Positions 32,522-42,461 of a stretch of DNA of 64,000 bases are shown here, one piece after another (position 1 is the stretch's first letter; the number at the start of each line of letters is the position of its first letter). Where the stretch lies: assembly GCF_000787835.1 (NCBI RefSeq), contig NZ_BBPP01000004.1, forward strand, positions 127,526 through 191,525. Reading direction: 5' to 3'. A program made the translations under genes and the position numbers. The notes below the pieces were generated by a model. The model did no database searches. It saw nothing but the letters and a program-made list of their open reading frames with translations, and was not told where the DNA came from. The DNA is from Streptacidiphilus melanogenes (GTDB lineage: Bacteria; Actinomycetota; Actinomycetes; Streptomycetales; Streptomycetaceae).

Positions 32522-34528
32522 TCAGTCCGTCGCGTGCGGCAGCTTGGACGAGATCAGGTCCATCACCGACGCGTCGGTCAGCGTTGTGGTGTCCCCGAGG
32601 GCGCGGTCCTCGGCGACGTCCTTGAGCAGCCGTCGCATGATCTTGCCAGAGCGGGTCTTCGGCAGCTCAGGAACCACCTGGATCTGCCGCGGCTTGGCGA
32701 TCGGGCCGATCTCCCTGGCGACGTGTGCCTTGAGCTCCTCGCCCAGGGTGGCGACCTCCTCGTTGCCGCCGCGCAGGATGACGAAGGCGACGATGCGCTG
32801 ACCCGTCGTCTCGTCCGCGGCGCCGACCACGGCCGCCTCCGCGACCGCCGGGTGCGACACCAGCGCGGACTCGACCTCGGTGGTGGAGATGTTGTGCCCG
32901 GAGACGAGCATGATGTCGTCCACCCGGCCGAGCAGCCAGATGTCGCCGTCCTCGTCCTTCTTCGCGCCGTCGCCGGCGAAGTAGTAGCCCTGGTCGGCGA
33001 AGCGCGCCCAGTAGGTCTGCCGGTAGCGCTCCTCGTCACCCCAGACGCCGCGCAGCATCGACGGCCACGGCTGGTCGAGCACCAGCAGACCGCCCGAGCC
33101 GTTCGGCACGACCTTGCCGTCGACGTCCACGACCTGCGCCGAGATGCCCGGCAGCGGCCGCATCGCCGAGCCCGGCTTGGTCGCGGTGACGCCGGGAAGC
33201 GGGCTGATCATCATGGCCCCGGTCTCGGTCTGCCACCAGGTGTCCACGATCGGGCACCGGTCGCGGCCGATGTTCTCCCGGTACCAGATCCACGCCTCGG
33301 GGTTGATCGGCTCGCCCACGCTGCCCAGGACGCGCAGTGAGGACAGGTCGTAGCGGGCGGGCACCTCGGTGCCCCACTTCATGAAGGTGCGGATCGCGGT
33401 CGGCGCCGTGTAGAGGATGGTGACGCCGTACCGGTCCACGTTCTCCCAGAAGCGTCCCTGGTTCGGGGTGTCCGGTGTGCCCTCGTAGAGCACCTCGGTG
33501 GCCCGGTTGGCCAGCGGCCCGTAGACGATGTAGGAGTGGCCGGTCACCCAGCCGACGTCGGCCGTGCACCAGAACACGTCGGTGTCCGGCTTGAGGTCGA
33601 AGACGGCGCTGTGGGTGTAGGCGACCTGGGTCAGGTAGCCGCCGGTGGTGTGCAGGATGCCCTTCGGGCGGCCGGTCGTGCCGGAGGTGTAGAGGATGAA
33701 CAGTGGGTGCTCGGAGTCGAACGACTCCGGCTTGTGCTGGTCGGACTGACGCTCCGTGGCCTCGTGCCACCACACGTCCCGGCCCGAGGTCCACGGCACC
33801 TCCTGCCCGGTGCGGCGCACCACCAGCACGTGCTCGATGCTCTGCGCGCCCCCGTCGGACTGCACCGCCTCGTCGGCGTTCGGCTTGAGCTGCACGACCG
33901 AGCCGCGGCGGTGGTACCCGTCCGCGGTGATCAGCACCTTCGCCTGGGCGTCGTCGATGCGCGAGCGAAGCGCGCCGGGGGAGAACGCGGCGAAGACCAC
34001 CGAGTGCGGCGCGCCGATGCGGGCGCAGGCCAGCATCGCGACGACGGCCTCGGGGATCATCGGCATGTAGATGGCGACGCGGTCACCGGCGCGCACGCCG
34101 AGCTCGGTCAGCGCGTTGGCCGCGCGGCACACCTCGCGTTGCAGCTCCGCGTAGGTGACGGAGCGTCGGTCGCCGGGCTCGCCCTCGAAGTGCAGGGCCA
34201 CCTGGTCCCCGTGGCCCGACTCGACGTGCCGGTCCACGCAGTTGTAGGCGACGTTGAGCCGCCCCCCGACGAACCAGCGGGCGAAGGGCGCGCCGCTCCA
34301 GTCCAGCACCTGGTCCCACTCGCGGTCCCAGTGCAGTCGGCGGGCCTGCTCCGCCCAGAAGCCGAGCCGGTCCGCAGCGGACGCCTGGTAGGCGTCCGCG
34401 CGGACGTTCGCGGCCTCGGCGAGTGCGGCGGGCGGAGCGAAGCGGCGCCCTTCGTGCAGCAGGTTGGAGAGGGTCTCCTGGGCCCCCGCGCCGTGCGGGG
34501 CGCCCGATGCCGCCTCTTCCGCAGCCAT
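32522..34528 (-). CDS. acs: acetyl-CoA synthetase (AMP-forming)
   Basis: A 668-residue acetate-CoA ligase. The nucleotide motif YTSGTTGRPKGILHTTGGY, the aryl/acetate pocket WWQTETGAMM, the adenylate motif YYFAGDGAKKDEDG and the C-terminal PKTRSGKIMRR, with the Lys whose acetylation controls activity in this family, are all present. It converts acetate, ATP and CoA to acetyl-CoA. It lies 61 bp downstream of a SatP-type transporter gene, so uptake and activation of acetate are encoded together. Confidence 0.95.
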   Translation of the reverse strand: MAAEEAASGAPHGAGAQETLSNLLHEGRRFAPPAALAEAANVRADAYQASAADRLGFWAEQARRLHWDREWDQVLDWSGAPFARWFVGGRLNVAYNCVDRHVESGHGDQVALHFEGEPGDRRSVTYAELQREVCRAANALTELGVRAGDRVAIYMPMIPEAVVAMLACARIGAPHSVVFAAFSPGALRSRIDDAQAKVLITADGYHRRGSVVQLKPNADEAVQSDGGAQSIEHVLVVRRTGQEVPWTSGRDVWWHEATERQSDQHKPESFDSEHPLFILYTSGTTGRPKGILHTTGGYLTQVAYTHSAVFDLKPDTDVFWCTADVGWVTGHSYIVYGPLANRATEVLYEGTPDTPNQGRFWENVDRYGVTILYTAPTAIRTFMKWGTEVPARYDLSSLRVLGSVGEPINPEAWIWYRENIGRDRCPIVDTWWQTETGAMMISPLPGVTATKPGSAMRPLPGISAQVVDVDGKVVPNGSGGLLVLDQPWPSMLRGVWGDEERYRQTYWARFADQGYYFAGDGAKKDEDGDIWLLGRVDDIMLVSGHNISTTEVESALVSHPAVAEAAVVGAADETTGQRIVAFVILRGGNEEVATLGEELKAHVAREIGPIAKPRQIQVVPELPKTRSGKIMRRLLKDVAEDRALGDTTTLTDASVMDLISSKLPHATD

Positions 34529-34589
34529 GTCTTCCTGCTCCCTTCTGTCCGTCTCGCGGACGGAGTCGTCAGGGCTGATCAGCGGCTGG

Positions 34590-35228
34590 TCAGCGGCCGG
34601 GCAGCGTGGGCAGCGGCAGCAGGTCCCGCTTGTGGGTGGAGTTGACCACTACGCCGGCGGACGCGTAGAACGCGGCCGCGGCCGTGAAGATGCCGAGCCA
34701 GCCGCCCACCTTGGTCATCGTGTCCGGTGCGGGCGTGCCGTTCTGGAACGCGCCGATGGCCAGGAACAGGAAGGTGATGGTCAGCAGCACCAGGACGAGG
34801 GTCACCGCGAGGTTCGTCCGCAGCGAGGCCAGCGTCAGGTAGGCCGTGATGATGCACCAGCCGATCAGGTACAACCCGACGGCCTGGTGCACGTCCGCCC
34901 GCAGCGGCAGGTGCGTCACCAGCCACCAGTACGAGAGCCAGAACGCCCCGTACGAGCAGAAGGCCATCAATCCGAAGGTGTTGCCGCGCCGCCACTCCAG
35001 GACGCCGGCGATGAACTGCGCCAGGCCTCCGTAGAACGCGGCCAGACCGAGCACGATGATGATCGCGCCGGTCTCCTTGATGATGTTGGCGTTGACGAAC
35101 GAGAGCACGAGCGTGGTCAACGCGAAGCCGGCCAGGCCTAGAGCGGCCGGATCGGCGTACGTGGGAGTGGCTGGGGTTGCCGTCGTCGCCGTGAGCGGAC
35201 TGGACGGCGAGGGTGTTTCGTTGCTCAT
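34590..35228 (-). CDS. acetate uptake transporter, GPR1/FUN34/YaaH (SatP) family
   Basis: A 212-residue membrane protein with six predicted helices. The family signature appears as DPAALGLAGFALTT (usually NPAPLGL) at residues about 26-40, after a Thr/Pro-rich cytoplasmic N-terminus. These channels take up acetate and succinate with protons. The neighbouring acs makes acetate the likely substrate. Confidence 0.92.
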   Translation of the reverse strand: MSNETPSPSSPLTATTATPATPTYADPAALGLAGFALTTLVLSFVNANIIKETGAIIIVLGLAAFYGGLAQFIAGVLEWRRGNTFGLMAFCSYGAFWLSYWWLVTHLPLRADVHQAVGLYLIGWCIITAYLTLASLRTNLAVTLVLVLLTITFLFLAIGAFQNGTPAPDTMTKVGGWLGIFTAAAAFYASAGVVVNSTHKRDLLPLPTLPGR

Positions 35229-35373
35229 GGCCGTGATCCTTCCGAATGGCTCGATCAGGACCTCACATTTATCAACTTTACGGCGGCTTTATCCCCCCGG
35301 CCATAAGTCTGTCGTTGTACGGGGCAAGGAATCACCGGTCTGGGTGTTTATGCAGGTCATATGGGTTTTGTCG

Positions 35374-35931
35374 TCAGTCGGCGGGCTGGTCCGGCAGGTC
35401 CCTGGGAACGGTGAACGCCGCCAGTGTGCCGGTCCCGCGACGCAGGCCGGCCCACCCCGCGGGCAGATCGACCACGGCCGCACCCGCTGTCGGGAACTTC
35501 TCGTGCAGGCGCGCCAGGGCAGGCGTGCTGCTCGCAACCGGGCCGCCGACGAGCTCCAGGACCAGGCCCTGCACCCCCGGGAAGTGCGCGACGACCAGCA
35601 CCGTCCCGACGCCGTCCGGCACCTCGCGCAGCACCTCCAGCAGCTCCTCGACCTCCGCGCCGTACACCCGCGGCTCGAACGCGACGATCGGCTCCGCGCC
35701 GAGCGTCCGCGACGTCAGCTCCCAGGTCTGACGGGTGCGCCGCGCGGGCGAGCAGATCACCAGCTCGGGCCGCAGCCCCGCCTGGCGCAGCCAGGCCCCC
35801 ATCCGCGGCGCGTCCCGCAGCCCCCGCTCCGCGAGGGGCCGCTCGAGGTCGGGCACGCCCTCGGGCCACGCGGACTTCGCGTGACGCAGGACGATCAGCC
35901 GGACGGTGTCTGCGCGCGTGGGGGAGGACAC
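35374..35931 (-). CDS. SixA-like histidine phosphatase
   Basis: A 185-residue phosphoglycerate-mutase-fold phosphatase. The catalytic RHAKSAWP motif is at residues about 15-22, with a second His in VVAHFPGVQ. SixA proteins remove phosphate from phosphohistidine, for example on histidine-containing phosphotransfer domains or the PTS protein NPr. The GTG at 35931 fits a CAGGGTG site; longer in-frame starts run into the repeat-rich non-coding block and are not credible. Confidence 0.85.
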   Translation of the reverse strand: MSSPTRADTVRLIVLRHAKSAWPEGVPDLERPLAERGLRDAPRMGAWLRQAGLRPELVICSPARRTRQTWELTSRTLGAEPIVAFEPRVYGAEVEELLEVLREVPDGVGTVLVVAHFPGVQGLVLELVGGPVASSTPALARLHEKFPTAGAAVVDLPAGWAGLRRGTGTLAAFTVPRDLPDQPAD

Positions 35932-36169
35932 AGCATCACCCTGCGGGCCCTCCGCCCCCGACGCAAGCCAGGCACCACCCGCCGCGCCCGGCGGCCACCG
36001 CGATTCGGGCAGATGGCTCGCTTCCGCTGGTGGGCCCGCCTCCCGCCGAGTGTCCCCGCGCCTGGGGCGTGAGGCAGGCGCACCCGGGCCGCACGACGGC
36101 TGCGCCGACACCTCGCGCCGTATGGAGCGGCCGCCTCCGCCGAGCGGTGCCCGCTTCGGTCGGCAAGCG

Positions 36170-36242
36170 GCCCCTTGCGCCGGGTGGCCTCGCCTGGGGT
36201 CGCTTCTGCCGGTGGGGCCGGCTTCGGGCGGATGGTGCCCGC
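36170..36242. repeat. 73-bp direct repeat, copy 1
   Basis: Identical over 73 bases to 36331-36403. Similarity extends imperfectly about 40 bases further upstream (TCCGCCGAG and CGCTTCGG are shared). The right end contains the hairpin CGGGC-GGATGGT-GCCCG. Confidence 0.8.
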
Positions 36243-36330
36243 TTTCGCGGAGCGGCCGCGGCGGTTGGTGGGTTGCGCTTGCCGCAGTTGGGCTCCGTCT
36301 CCGCCGAGTCGTCGCCGCTTCGGGCAAGCT

Positions 36331-36403
36331 GCCCCTTGCGCCGGGTGGCCTCGCCTGGGGTCGCTTCTGCCGGTGGGGCCGGCTTCGGGCGGATGGTGCC
36401 CGC
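36331..36403. repeat. 73-bp direct repeat, copy 2
   Basis: Exact copy of 36170-36242 at a distance of 161 bases. A third, decayed relative may start near 36000 (ATTCGGGCAGATGGC). Confidence 0.8.
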
Positions 36404-36643
36404 GCTGCTGCCGGTCGGCTCCGCTCGGTCGGTAGGGGCCGTGCTCGGCTCCCGTCCCGGCGGGGGAGCGGTCGACCACAGCGCGGAGCAGGGCGAAAAT
36501 GCCTTGCTCCGGCGTGCCGGGGCGCTGCACCATCGCCGCATGACTTCCATCTGCCTTCCGCCGCGCTCGCTGACCCTCTCCGCCGGGGCGGTCGCGGGGC
36601 AGCAGCAGACCGGGGCAGGACGGGGAGCGACCCAGACGCGCGC

Positions 36644-37267
36644 ATGAGCGCGGTCCTCGCCGGTCTCGTGGCCGGCTACGGGATCGCGATGCCGGTCGGC
36701 GCGGTCGGGGCGCTGCTCGTGGCGCTGACCGCGCGGACCTCGTGGCGGGTGGGGGCCGGGGCCGCCCTCGGGGTGGCGACCGCGGACGGGGTGTACGCGT
36801 GCATCGCGACGCTCGGCGGTGCCGCCCTCGCGCCCGCGATCAGGCCCGTCGCGGGCCTGCTGCGCTGGGGCGCGGTGGCGGTGCTGCTCGTGCTGGCCGT
36901 CCACGGCGCCACGAGCGCCGTCCGCCGTTACCGCGAACGGGACCTCGCGCGGCGGGAGGCGGAGACGCCGACCGGCCCGGCGCGCGCGTACCTCGGGTTC
37001 CTCGGGATCACCCTGCTGAACCCGATGACCGTGGTCTACTTCGCCGCGCTGGTCCTCGCCGGAGGGGGCGGGGCCGTCTCTGACCGGGCGGCGAAGACGC
37101 TCTTCGTCCTCGCCGCCTTCGCCGCCTCGGCGAGCTGGCAACTGCTGCTGGCCGGCAGCGGCGCGCTGCTCGGACGGGTGCTGACGGGACCTCAGGGACG
37201 CCTGTGGACCTCCCTGGTCTCCAGCGCGGTGATCATCGCCCTCGCCGTCCGACTGCTCGTCGGCTGA
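36644..37267 (+). CDS. LysE-family translocator
   Basis: A 207-residue membrane protein with about six helices of the LysE/RhtB amino-acid exporter family. The N-terminal GIAMPVGAVGALLV corresponds to the conserved GxxxPGP-like segment, and GITLLNPMTVVYFAALV is the second hallmark (LNPK/LNPMT). It would export an amino acid or related small molecule, identity unknown. It is convergent with the ABC transporter operon. Confidence 0.82.
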   Translation: MSAVLAGLVAGYGIAMPVGAVGALLVALTARTSWRVGAGAALGVATADGVYACIATLGGAALAPAIRPVAGLLRWGAVAVLLVLAVHGATSAVRRYRERDLARREAETPTGPARAYLGFLGITLLNPMTVVYFAALVLAGGGGAVSDRAAKTLFVLAAFAASASWQLLLAGSGALLGRVLTGPQGRLWTSLVSSAVIIALAVRLLVG

Positions 37268-37288
37268 GACCGGCGTGCCGCGCCGGAC

Positions 37289-38662
37289 TCAGCGACTGCT
37301 CAGCAGATCGACGTTGCCGTCGAACTGCCACAGCGGGTTCGGCGCGGCCTTGCCTCCCGTGATGATCAGGAAGTAGCCGTTCACCTGCACCGGTCCGTCC
37401 CCGTCCGCGGTGTAGCGGCCGTTCGCGGTGACGTTGAGCTGGTAGACGGCCTGGGTGGCGATGTCGTAGCCGGGGACGTTCCAGGAGACCGTGCAGCGCC
37501 AGTCGTTGCCGGGCCCGGCCTGCGCGCCCAGCCCCTCACTCTTGCTGCACACCGCGGAGGTGTCCAGCTGCGCCTCGGCGACCGGAGGTTGGTGCATCTG
37601 CGCCTGCTGCAGCGGGTAGAGGTGGGCGAACGTGGCGGCCACCGACCGCTGGACCTTGTCCTGGTCGATGCCGGAGCCGCCCGCGCCGGTCGCGACGGCG
37701 GTGACGCCGACCGTGGCGGCCAGCATGCCGACCAGCGGGAGGACGCCGAACGTCAGACCCCTGCGTCCGGCGCCGTCGTTGGTGAGGTTGGTGAAGTCCC
37801 GGCGCAGGAACAGCAGATAGGCCAGCGCCGTCGCGACGACCGTCCACACCAGGCTGACCGCGACGCCGATCAGCAACGGTCCCAGCTGCTGGGGACCGGT
37901 GAAGAGACCGTTCCAGGAGACGAAGGCGTAACCCGGCAGGGCCAGCCGCACCGCGACCGGCAGCGGCAGCATCTGCGCCGTCTGCATCGCGAGCGCGGCG
38001 AGCATGGGGAGCAACAGGCCCATGGGGGACCGGCCGAGGGCGACGGACCCGAGCAGCCCGATGGCCGCCAGGGCGAGCGTCGGCGCCAGCACGCAGATCC
38101 AGGCCAGCACGACCCGGCCGGCCGCGTCCCCGCCGCCGAGCAGGCGGCCGTCCAGGCCGACCAGCGGCTCGTTCCCCTCCGCGAGCAGGCCGCCGAGGAT
38201 GCTGGAGAAGGCCAGGCCGGTGACCAGCAGCAGGATCACCAGGACGCCGGCGGTCGTCTTGGCCACGAAGATCCGCCGGTGCGAGCGGACGGCGATGAGC
38301 AGATGCCGCCAGGTGCCCAACCGGTCCTCGGAGGCGAACACGTCACCCGAGACCACCGACGTGACCAGCGGCAGCACCCAGGTGCCCGCGACGCCGAGCA
38401 CCACCAACGACCCGGCCCAGCCGGTCGCGTGCATCCACCGGCCGAACAGAGTGTCCGACGGCAGGGTGCTCTGCTGGTCGATCGCGAACACCAGCAGGCC
38501 AGGACCGAGCCAGCACAGCAGGACCAGCAGGCGCACCCGCCAGGCGGAGAACTGCTTGACCAGCTCCATCGTGAGGATGCGGGCGACCGGAACCGGCCGT
38601 CGGCCCGTACGGCCGCGGGTTCCGGCCCCGGCGGCCGGGGCGTCGGCGAGGGTCGTGGTCAT
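37289..38662 (-). CDS. ABC-2-type transporter permease
   Basis: A 457-residue permease with about seven membrane helices. There is a cytoplasmic start (MTTTLADAP) and an extracytoplasmic C-terminal domain of about 130 residues after the last helix, containing a Cys pair (SAVCSKSEG and DWRCTVSW). Its ATG overlaps the stop of the ATPase gene by 4 bp, so the two form one exporter. The large C-terminal domain is unusual for ABC-2 permeases, and the substrate is unknown. Confidence 0.85.
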   Translation of the reverse strand: MTTTLADAPAAGAGTRGRTGRRPVPVARILTMELVKQFSAWRVRLLVLLCWLGPGLLVFAIDQQSTLPSDTLFGRWMHATGWAGSLVVLGVAGTWVLPLVTSVVSGDVFASEDRLGTWRHLLIAVRSHRRIFVAKTTAGVLVILLLVTGLAFSSILGGLLAEGNEPLVGLDGRLLGGGDAAGRVVLAWICVLAPTLALAAIGLLGSVALGRSPMGLLLPMLAALAMQTAQMLPLPVAVRLALPGYAFVSWNGLFTGPQQLGPLLIGVAVSLVWTVVATALAYLLFLRRDFTNLTNDGAGRRGLTFGVLPLVGMLAATVGVTAVATGAGGSGIDQDKVQRSVAATFAHLYPLQQAQMHQPPVAEAQLDTSAVCSKSEGLGAQAGPGNDWRCTVSWNVPGYDIATQAVYQLNVTANGRYTADGDGPVQVNGYFLIITGGKAAPNPLWQFDGNVDLLSSR

Positions 38663-39621
38663 CGGCCTGCCTCCTGGTCGGTGAGGGAGCGCTGCTCGGT
38701 CAGGGAGAGAAAGGCGGCTTCCAGCGGCGAGACGACGGGAGCCAGTTCCCGTACGGCGATGTTCGCGCGCACGATCCGCGCCAGGAGTTCGTCCAGGGCC
38801 GCCGCCCGTGCGCGGACGACGAGCACGTCGCCGTCCGGCCGGGCCGCGGCGTCGGTGCCCTCGATGACGCGTATGCCGGGTGTGTCGACCGCGACGGCGC
38901 GAGCGGCGGAGGGATCCAGGGCGCGCAACCGGTAGTCGAGTTCGCGGGTGTCGTCGGTGAGCTTGTTCAGCGGGCCGGAGAAGACCACACGCCCGGCTGC
39001 CAGGATGGTGACCTCGGAGCACAGCAGCTCCAGATCGTCCATCCGATGGCTGGACAGGATGATCGTGGCGCCTTCGGCCGCGAGCCGGCCGAGAACGCCG
39101 TGCACCTGCTTCTTGCCGGCCGGGTCCAGGCCGTTGGACGGCTCGTCGAGCACCAGTAGCCTCGGCCTGGTGAGCAGCGCCGCGGCCAGCCCCAGGCGCT
39201 GGCGCATGCCCAGGGAGAAGCCGCGGACCCTGGTGTCGGCGGCATGGGCGAGCCCGACCTGTTCCAACGCCTCGTCGACTCCCGTGGTCAGGGCGTCACG
39301 AGGGCACAGCGCGGCGACCGTGGCGAGGTTCTGCCGCGCCGTGAGCGTGGGGTAGAGGCCGGGGCCGTCGACGAAGCCGGAGACGCCTTCGGGCACCGGG
39401 AGGCCGCGTCCCACCGGAGTGCCGAGGATCGTCAGGCTTCCCTCGTCGGCGACGGCCAGGCCCAGGAGCAGGCCCAGCAGTGTGGTCTTGCCGGCCCCGT
39501 TCGGGCCGACCAGACCATGGATCTGACCCTGCGCCACGTTCACGTCGACGTGGTCGAGCGCGACGACGTCACCGAAGACCTTGGTGATGCCCTGGCCCCT
39601 GACTGAGATGGTCGTGTCCAT
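38659..39621 (-). CDS. ABC transporter ATP-binding protein
   Basis: A 320-residue ATPase. Walker A GPNGAGKTT is at residues 39-47, the signature is FSLGMRQRLGLAAALL (S-L-G-M instead of LSGGQ, common in ABC-2 exporters), and Walker B LLVLDEPSNGLDPAG is followed by the switch His in SSHR. It energises the adjacent permease. The start at MDTTIS is chosen over an upstream Met because similarity begins there. Confidence 0.93.
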   Translation of the reverse strand: MDTTISVRGQGITKVFGDVVALDHVDVNVAQGQIHGLVGPNGAGKTTLLGLLLGLAVADEGSLTILGTPVGRGLPVPEGVSGFVDGPGLYPTLTARQNLATVAALCPRDALTTGVDEALEQVGLAHAADTRVRGFSLGMRQRLGLAAALLTRPRLLVLDEPSNGLDPAGKKQVHGVLGRLAAEGATIILSSHRMDDLELLCSEVTILAAGRVVFSGPLNKLTDDTRELDYRLRALDPSAARAVAVDTPGIRVIEGTDAAARPDGDVLVVRARAAALDELLARIVRANIAVRELAPVVSPLEAAFLSLTEQRSLTDQEAGR

Positions 39622-39650
39622 CCGTCCCTTCCTCACTGGCGTTCGGCTGG

Positions 39651-39687
39651 CGGCCCCCGTCCGCCGCGGGACGGGGGACGGGGGCCG
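39651..39687 (-). terminator. terminator of the phosphoesterase gene
   Basis: CGGCCCCCGTCC (39651-39662) pairs with GGACGGGGGCCG (39676-39687), 17 bases past the stop codon at 39705. Confidence 0.6.
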
Positions 39688-39704
39688 CTACGGACTGTCG
39701 CGGT

Positions 39705-42461
39705 TCAGTGCACGTTGAGCGCCGTGTCGTCGACCACGAACGAGGTCTGGTACTCGGAGTCCTCGGCGCCGGTGAACTTCAGCGTCACCTGCTGGCCCGC
39801 GTACGCGGCGAGGTTGAAGGTGTGCTGCGCGTACCCGGTGTTGTGGTTGAGGTTGGAGTAGGTGGCCAGGGTGCCGAGGACGCTGCCGGAGCTGCTGAGC
39901 ACCTGGACCTTGAGGGTGTCGTAGGCCGTGGACGTCGTGGTCTCGGCCGTGTTGACGTGCAGCCAGAAGCTGAAGCTGTAACTGCTGCAGCCGCTGGGCA
40001 GGGTGACGCTCTGGGCGACGGTGTCGGTGGTGGTCTTGCCCCAGCCGTCGAGCCAGGCGTCGTAGGTGCCGCCGTGCGGCGGTTCGGTGCTGCTGCTGTT
40101 GATCACCTCGACCGGGCTGTGCGTCGAGGTCACCGTCCACGGAGCGGTGTTGGAGGCGCCGTTCTCGAAGCCCGGGTTGCCGAGCAGCTGCGCTGCCTGG
40201 CAGCCGCTGCTGCCGGTGGGCGTCGCCGTCGCCTCGTTGCTCGCCGGACCCTCGCCCACGCCGTTCACCGCGGTGACGGTGTAGTAGTAGGCCTGACCAG
40301 CGGTCAGGCCGGTGTCGACGCAGGAGGTCACCGCGCCCAGACCGCTGCAGCCGCCGCTGGTCAGCAGCGTCTCACCGCCGCTGGACGTGCCTCGGTAGAC
40401 CTTGTACGAGGTGATGTTCTCGCCGCCGCTGCTGGCCGGGGGCGTCCAGCTGAGCGAGACCTGTCCGGTTCCGGCCGTCCCCGTCAGGCCGGTGGGCGCG
40501 CCCGGTGTCGTCGCGGCGATCGGGTCGGCCGTGACGGTCACCGTCGAGGAGGCGGAGTTGGCCGGTGAGGCGCTGTCGGTGACGGTCAGCGTCGCGGTGT
40601 AGGTGCCCGCGGTGCTGTAGGTGTGGCTCGGGTTCTGGGCCGTGCTGGTGGACCCGTCGCCGAAGTTCCAGCTGTAGTGGTACGCCGGGGTGCCACCGGT
40701 GCCGGTGCCGGTGAAGGCGACGTTCAGCGGCACCTGGCCGGAGGTCGGGGTGGCCGAGGCGGTGGCCGCCAGCGGGTTGCCGACGGCGTTGACCGTGGTG
40801 GTCACCTGCGACGTCGCGGTGTTCGCGGGGGAGGCGCTGTCGGTGACGGTCAGCGTCGCGGTGTAGGTGCCCGCCGCGCTGTAGGTGTGGCTCGGGTTCT
40901 GGGCCGTGCTGGTGGCCCCGTCACCGAAGTTCCAGCTGTACGTGTACGGGGCCGTGCCGCCGGTCGCCGAGCCGGTGAAGTTCTCCGTGAGCGGCGCGTT
41001 GCCGGTGGTCGGGGATCCCGTGGCGCTCGCGGACAGCGGGGTGGACCCCTGGACCCAGAAGTCCTCGAGCGGGTCGCCGAGCGCGGCCTGGTCCGCGGTC
41101 GTCATCGGGAAGGTGGACGAGCCGATGCTGTCGCTCGGGTTGATGACGCCCGAGTGCACGTTCTCCATCGTGCGCTCCATCGCCGCGAGCACGTTGGCGG
41201 TGGTGTACGCGACGTGCGAGACGTAGTGCTGTTTGACGTAGGTCGGGTTCCCGATGACGAGCAGCGGCACGCGGTAGGTGTTGCTGACGTGGTCCGAGCC
41301 GTTGTTGCCGTTCTGGGTGTCGTCCTCGGTGACGATGATCAGCGTGTTGTTCTTGTACGTCGGGTTGCTCATGATGGAGGTGACGATGTTGTTCGTCGCC
41401 GTGTCGTTGCCGGGGATGTCCTGGTAGGTCCCCGGGTGGTCGTTGAACAGCTCGACGTAGTTGTAGGCCGGCATCCCGTACTGGTTGACGAAGTTCAGGT
41501 AGTCGGTGGAGACCGTGCTGTCCGGGATGCTCTGGTTCTGGCAGGTGTACTCGTTGGTGTGCAGCTCCTCCGGGATGGACGTGCCCGGACGGTTCGGCGG
41601 CAGGACCTCGACCTTGCCGTCGGCCGGGTTCTTCCAGTAGCCGCTGCCGCTGTTGAGCATCCAGTAGATGTCGCCGTTCATGATGAACGTGTACGGGCTG
41701 GTGCCGCTGCTGCTGCCGGACGGGGGCGTGCAGGCGTTGGTGCCCTCGTCCGTGGGCCCGTCGTCGCTCTGCAGGAAGCGGTCGAACTCGGTGCCGCTCG
41801 ACGGGTAGGACTGCTGCTGGCTGCTGGACGAGGACTGCCCCGAGAACAGGAACCAGTGGTTGGGGCCGGAGGGCGGCTGGACGCCCGTGCTGTACGAGTC
41901 GGACAGCGAGTAGGTCTTGGCCAACTGGTGCAGGTCGGGCACGGAGCTGATGTGGTTGGTGCTCTCCACCTGGCCGTTGCAGCCCGCTGCGATGGTGGTC
42001 GCACAGTCTCCGAGGTAGTCGTCGAAGGTGTGGTTCTCCCGGTAGATGATCACGAAGTGCTGGAACGGCGGGAAGTACGGCGCCAGCGGGTTCACCGCCG
42101 CGGTGGGCTTCCCCACGACCGCCTGGTGGCCGCCGACCTTCTGTACGACGCTCTTGTCGGTGATCTTGTAGTTCTTCGGCTGGGGGAACTTCGCGAACTC
42201 CACTCCGGGCGCGGCGAACACCGCGCCGGAGCAGTCGACGTCGTCCGGCTTGTAGGTCATCGGACGCTGGCCGACCGGCAGGTTCTTGGCGTTCGCCGGG
42301 CTCGTCCCCGGATTCCAGCCCCTCAGGGTGCAGGAACCGACCCCCGTCCTGGGGTGGGCGGCGTCAGCGAGCCCGACGCCGTGAGCCGCGGTCTCCAGCC
42401 CGCCGAACAGCACGGCGAGGCTGGCGACGCCGGTCAGCCATAACCTTCTGGATCTCTTCAT
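39705..42461 (-). CDS. secreted phosphoesterase with PKD, FN3 and C-terminal binding modules
   Basis: A 918-residue exported protein. The signal peptide spans residues 1 to about 35. A phospholipase C/acid-phosphatase type domain (PF04185-like) follows: [13 protein letters not shown] at 140-152 has the Glu-Asn metal ligands and Thr145 nucleophile, and [15 protein letters not shown] gives further ligands. Two PKD repeats (WNFGDG plus PSHTYS), one fibronectin type III domain ([12 protein letters not shown] to NEATATPTG) and a C-terminal jelly-roll module ([10 protein letters not shown] to [10 protein letters not shown]) follow. It likely acts outside the cell on phosphate esters, anchored to a polymer by its modules. 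The two PKD repeats are nearly identical at DNA level. Confidence 0.88.
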   Translation of the reverse strand: MKRSRRLWLTGVASLAVLFGGLETAAHGVGLADAAHPRTGVGSCTLRGWNPGTSPANAKNLPVGQRPMTYKPDDVDCSGAVFAAPGVEFAKFPQPKNYKITDKSVVQKVGGHQAVVGKPTAAVNPLAPYFPPFQHFVIIYRENHTFDDYLGDCATTIAAGCNGQVESTNHISSVPDLHQLAKTYSLSDSYSTGVQPPSGPNHWFLFSGQSSSSSQQQSYPSSGTEFDRFLQSDDGPTDEGTNACTPPSGSSSGTSPYTFIMNGDIYWMLNSGSGYWKNPADGKVEVLPPNRPGTSIPEELHTNEYTCQNQSIPDSTVSTDYLNFVNQYGMPAYNYVELFNDHPGTYQDIPGNDTATNNIVTSIMSNPTYKNNTLIIVTEDDTQNGNNGSDHVSNTYRVPLLVIGNPTYVKQHYVSHVAYTTANVLAAMERTMENVHSGVINPSDSIGSSTFPMTTADQAALGDPLEDFWVQGSTPLSASATGSPTTGNAPLTENFTGSATGGTAPYTYSWNFGDGATSTAQNPSHTYSAAGTYTATLTVTDSASPANTATSQVTTTVNAVGNPLAATASATPTSGQVPLNVAFTGTGTGGTPAYHYSWNFGDGSTSTAQNPSHTYSTAGTYTATLTVTDSASPANSASSTVTVTADPIAATTPGAPTGLTGTAGTGQVSLSWTPPASSGGENITSYKVYRGTSSGGETLLTSGGCSGLGAVTSCVDTGLTAGQAYYYTVTAVNGVGEGPASNEATATPTGSSGCQAAQLLGNPGFENGASNTAPWTVTSTHSPVEVINSSSTEPPHGGTYDAWLDGWGKTTTDTVAQSVTLPSGCSSYSFSFWLHVNTAETTTSTAYDTLKVQVLSSSGSVLGTLATYSNLNHNTGYAQHTFNLAAYAGQQVTLKFTGAEDSEYQTSFVVDDTALNVH
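40567..40676. repeat. PKD-coding DNA repeat, copy 1
   Basis: About 110 bp nearly identical to 40831-40940 (a handful of mismatches), each encoding the core of one PKD domain. It suggests recent duplication or gene conversion. Confidence 0.7.
40831..40940. repeat. PKD-coding DNA repeat, copy 2
   Basis: Second copy, 264 bp from the first, in the same frame of the phosphoesterase gene. Confidence 0.7.

Larger units (their letters stand above)
35932..36643. other. 712-bp non-coding block with repeats
   Basis: Long GC-rich frames cross this block on both strands, but none has family similarity. The translated repeats (for example HHPPEAGPTGRSDP) simply mirror the DNA repeats described separately. 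It lies between the divergent SixA and LysE-type genes and must hold both promoters. Confidence 0.6.

Noticed and set aside
35374..36645. N-terminal extension of the SixA-like protein through the repeat block.
   Set aside because: The extension only translates DNA repeats. Phosphatase similarity starts at the GTG 35931, which has a ribosome site.
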